This document shows, piece by piece, positions 6,287 to 8,014 of a stretch of DNA of 8,014 nt. The translations under genes were made by a program, and so were the position numbers. Origin of the DNA: an uncultured Tissierellia bacterium. Its GTDB lineage: Bacteria > Bacillota > Clostridia > Tissierellales > Peptoniphilaceae. The notes under the pieces are model-generated. The model ran no database searches, was not told the origin of the DNA, and worked only from the letters and a program-made list of their open reading frames with translations. Numbering within the stretch: position 1 is the first letter of the stretch; the number at the start of each line of letters is the position of its first letter. The DNA is taken from assembly GCA_947278105.1 (NCBI GenBank), contig CAMYOR010000041.1, forward strand, positions 1 to 8,014. Reading direction: 5' to 3'.

Positions 6287-7324
6287 ATGACCCTTTTAGA
6301 AGTCAATGATTTACATACCTCCTTTTTTACCGACGCAGGAGAAGTGAAGGCAGTTAACGGCGTTTCCTTTAAGCTTGACCGTGGCAAAGCCCTTGGGATT
6401 GTAGGGGAATCAGGATCGGGAAAATCGGTAACCGCTTATTCCATCCTTCAAATCCTTGCCCCAGGCGGAAAGATTGTTTCCGGATCCATCAAACTTGATA
6501 ACCAGGAACTGATTGGTGCTGGCGAAGAAGTCATGAAGGATATCCGGGGCAATAAAATCTCTATTATTTTCCAGGACCCCATGACCTCCCTGAATCCGAC
6601 CTATACCATCGGCCACCAGCTCATGGAAGCCATCCTCCTTCATACCGACCGCAACAAGGAACAGGCCTTTGACCGGGCCGTCGAAATGTTGAAGATGGTC
6701 AATATGAACGAGCCGGAAAAGCGGATGAAACAGTATCCCTTTGAGTTTTCCGGCGGAATGAGACAGCGTGTGATGATCGCCATGGCCCTGGCCTGCGAGC
6801 CGGACATCCTGATCGCAGACGAGCCGACAACGGCCTTGGATGTAACTATCCAGGCTCAGATCCTGGAGCTGATGAAGGACTTGCAAGATAAGCTGGGAAT
6901 GGCCATTATCATGATTACCCACGACCTGGGGGTCGTCGCTCAGATTTGTGATGAGATCGTCGTCATGTATGCGGGTGCCTACTGTGAGCGAGGAACCGCC
7001 GAAGAAATTTTCTACAATCCCCGTCACGAATACACCCGGGGCCTTCTCCGGTCAATTCCCACCATGGACACCAAAGGGCAAAAGCTACACCCCATTACGG
7101 GAACGCCGATTGACCTTTTGAATATGCCAAAGGGCTGTGCCTTTGCCCCCCGGTGCGGCAACGCGATGAAAATTTGCATCCACGAAAAGCCGGCATCCAT
7201 GGACATTAACAAGGATCATCGGGCCTCCTGCTGGGTGAATGTTAAAGAAAGAGCCATGAGCGGCGCCGAGATGCCCGTGGAAGAGCCCGAAGAAATGACA
7301 GATTCCAGAGAAAAGGAGAACTAA
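6287..7324 (+). CDS. oppD: Oligopeptide/dipeptide ABC transporter ATP-binding protein OppD/DppD
   Basis: A 345-residue ATPase with every motif in place: Walker A GESGSGKS (40-47), Q-loop Q96 in FQDPMTSLNP, signature FSGGMRQR (154-161), Walker B ILIADEP with catalytic E179, D-loop ALD (183-185) and switch H212 in ITHDLGVV. The C-terminal oligopeptide/dipeptide domain (about 234-318) has HEYTRGLL, then four cysteines C284, C290, C297 and C315 in the pattern C-x5-C-x6-C-x17-C. In related DppD/OppD proteins cysteines here hold a [4Fe-4S] cluster. An acidic tail (326-345) follows. It couples ATP hydrolysis to the OppBC channel as a heterodimer with OppF on the cytoplasmic face. The start is preceded by AAGGAG overlapping the end of the oppC stop region. 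The gene ends two bases before oppF, whose ribosome binding site AAGGAG (7313-7318) lies inside oppD. Confidence 0.94.
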   Translation: MTLLEVNDLHTSFFTDAGEVKAVNGVSFKLDRGKALGIVGESGSGKSVTAYSILQILAPGGKIVSGSIKLDNQELIGAGEEVMKDIRGNKISIIFQDPMTSLNPTYTIGHQLMEAILLHTDRNKEQAFDRAVEMLKMVNMNEPEKRMKQYPFEFSGGMRQRVMIAMALACEPDILIADEPTTALDVTIQAQILELMKDLQDKLGMAIIMITHDLGVVAQICDEIVVMYAGAYCERGTAEEIFYNPRHEYTRGLLRSIPTMDTKGQKLHPITGTPIDLLNMPKGCAFAPRCGNAMKICIHEKPASMDINKDHRASCWVNVKERAMSGAEMPVEEPEEMTDSREKEN

Positions 7325-7326
7325 TA

Positions 7327-7967
7327 ATGACTGAAGACGCAAAGAGCCTGAAAACTCCTTTACTCCAGGTAAAGCATTTAAAAAAGTACTTTGATATTAA
7401 TGTAGGTCCGTTGAAAACAAAGCCGCTCAAGGCGGTCAATGATGTTTCCTTTGACATTGAGTCGGGTCAGACCCTGGGCCTTGTGGGAGAGTCGGGCTGC
7501 GGAAAAACAACCTGCGGCCGGACGATTCTTCACCTTTATGAGCCTACTTCCGGAGAAGTTATCTTTAAGGGCCAGCCAATCAAAACGAAAGAGGATGTGA
7601 AAAAATTTCGTAGCCAGGCCTCCATTGTCTTTCAGGATCCCTATTCTTCCTTGGATCCACGGATGACCGTTGCAGACATTATTGGCGAACCCCTGGATAT
7701 TTCCAACCGGTTTTCCTCTGAAAAAGAGAGGCGGGACCGAATTTTGGAACTGATGGACCGGGTGGGTTTAAATTCCGAGCACGCCGCCCGCTATGCCCAT
7801 GAATTTTCCGGAGGCCAGCGTCAGCGGATCGGCATTGCCCGCTCTTTGGCGATGGATCCCTCCTTTATCGTCTGCGACGAGCCGGTCAGCGCGTTGGATG
7901 TTTCTATCCAGGCCCAGGTTTTAAATATGTTCGTCGAGCTCCAAGAACAGTTGGGCCTGACCTATCT
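7327..7967 (+). CDS. oppF: Oligopeptide/dipeptide ABC transporter ATP-binding protein OppF/DppF (3'-truncated at contig end)
   Basis: About 213-214 genuine residues of a protein normally near 320. Visible motifs are Walker A GESGCGKT (54-61), Q-loop Q103 in VFQDPYSSLDP, signature FSGGQRQR (160-167) and Walker B FIVCDEP with E185, then the D-loop region SALD. The sequence breaks off at GLTYL (210-214), just before the expected switch-histidine motif of the ISHDL type, so that residue and the C-terminal oligopeptide domain are missing. The frame continues to a stop at 8002-8004, but residues after 214 (C-L-L-Y-T-S-D-A-A-D-E) are translated sequencing adapter, not OppF. It should be annotated as a partial gene open at its 3' end, not as a truncated or pseudogenic ATPase. 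It forms the second nucleotide-binding subunit with OppD. Confidence 0.93.
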
Positions 7968-8014
7968 CTGTCTCTTATACACATCTGACGCTGCCGACGA
8001 ATAGAGAGGTGTAG
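7968..8014 (+). other. Illumina Nextera adapter read-through (artefact, non-genomic)
   Basis: The 47 bases match the reverse complement of the Nextera read-1 adapter in order. The 19-base Tn5 mosaic end CTGTCTCTTATACACATCT occupies 7968-7986, the adapter remainder GACGCTGCCGACGA 7987-8000, an 8-base i5 index ATAGAGAG 8001-8008 (reverse complement CTCTCTAT, the common N502/S502 index), and the beginning of P5, GTGTAG, 8009-8014. This arises when a short library insert is sequenced through into the adapter and not trimmed before assembly. It should be removed. Confidence 0.97.

Noticed and set aside
6410..7027. 205-codon minus-strand frame inside oppD
   Set aside because: It lies antisense to the conserved ATPase motifs of oppD; a long shadow frame is expected there and the protein has no recognisable domain.
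7968..7986. Tn5 mosaic end suggesting a transposon terminus
   Set aside because: It is followed directly by Nextera adapter, an index and P5 bases, so it is library-preparation sequence, not an integrated element.
7969..8004. Unusual OppF C-terminal tail ending D-A-A-D-E
   Set aside because: It is a translation of adapter sequence; the genuine protein continues beyond the contig break.
1..8014. CRISPR array, tRNA, rRNA, phage or defence genes
   Set aside because: No regularly spaced repeats, no cloverleaf or rRNA-like stretch, and every substantial gene is a recognised metabolic, regulatory or transport family.

Overview
The window looks like a chromosomal contig end from a Gram-positive anaerobe of the Bacillota, probably a clostridial or Tissierellia-like lineage. 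That is inferred from strong AAGGAG-type ribosome binding sites, roughly balanced base composition with AT-rich intergenic regions, an opp operon of Bacillota style, and a multidomain CoA-disulfide reductase of a type common in such anaerobes. I cannot name a species from the sequence alone.

Layout. Positions 2432 down to 1 (minus strand) hold a two-gene sulfur/redox unit. It is an ArsR-family repressor whose stop codon overlaps the start codon of a very long flavoprotein: CoA-disulfide reductase core, then rhodanese, TusA and DsrE2 domains. The flavoprotein runs off the left edge. The intergenic region 2433-2601 carries a good sigma-A promoter for this unit, with a perfect inverted repeat lying across its -10 and spacer, probably the repressor's own operator. 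Rightward from there lie a small thiamine-binding-fold protein (2602-2916) followed by a hairpin terminator, and an AEC-family membrane transporter (3032-3970). After a 303-base gap with candidate promoters and a structured leader comes an oligopeptide/dipeptide ABC importer operon: oppB, oppC, oppD and a truncated oppF (4274 to the end). No substrate-binding protein (OppA) gene is visible; it could lie beyond the break.

How the genes work together. The left unit fits a system that senses reactive sulfur or thiol stress and moves sulfane sulfur between domains of one polypeptide. The right operon encodes both membrane subunits and both ATPases of a peptide importer, tightly spaced and so presumably one transcript. 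The two middle genes have no evident functional tie to either.

The last 47 bases (7968-8014) are not genomic. They match an Illumina Nextera adapter read-through: Tn5 mosaic end, adapter remainder, an 8-base i5 index and the start of P5. The true sequence stops at about 7967, and the apparent OppF C-terminus is an artefact. I found no CRISPR array, tRNA, rRNA, insertion sequence or evidence of a new defence or mobile system; the most unusual biology is the fused sulfur-trafficking reductase with its translationally coupled regulator.
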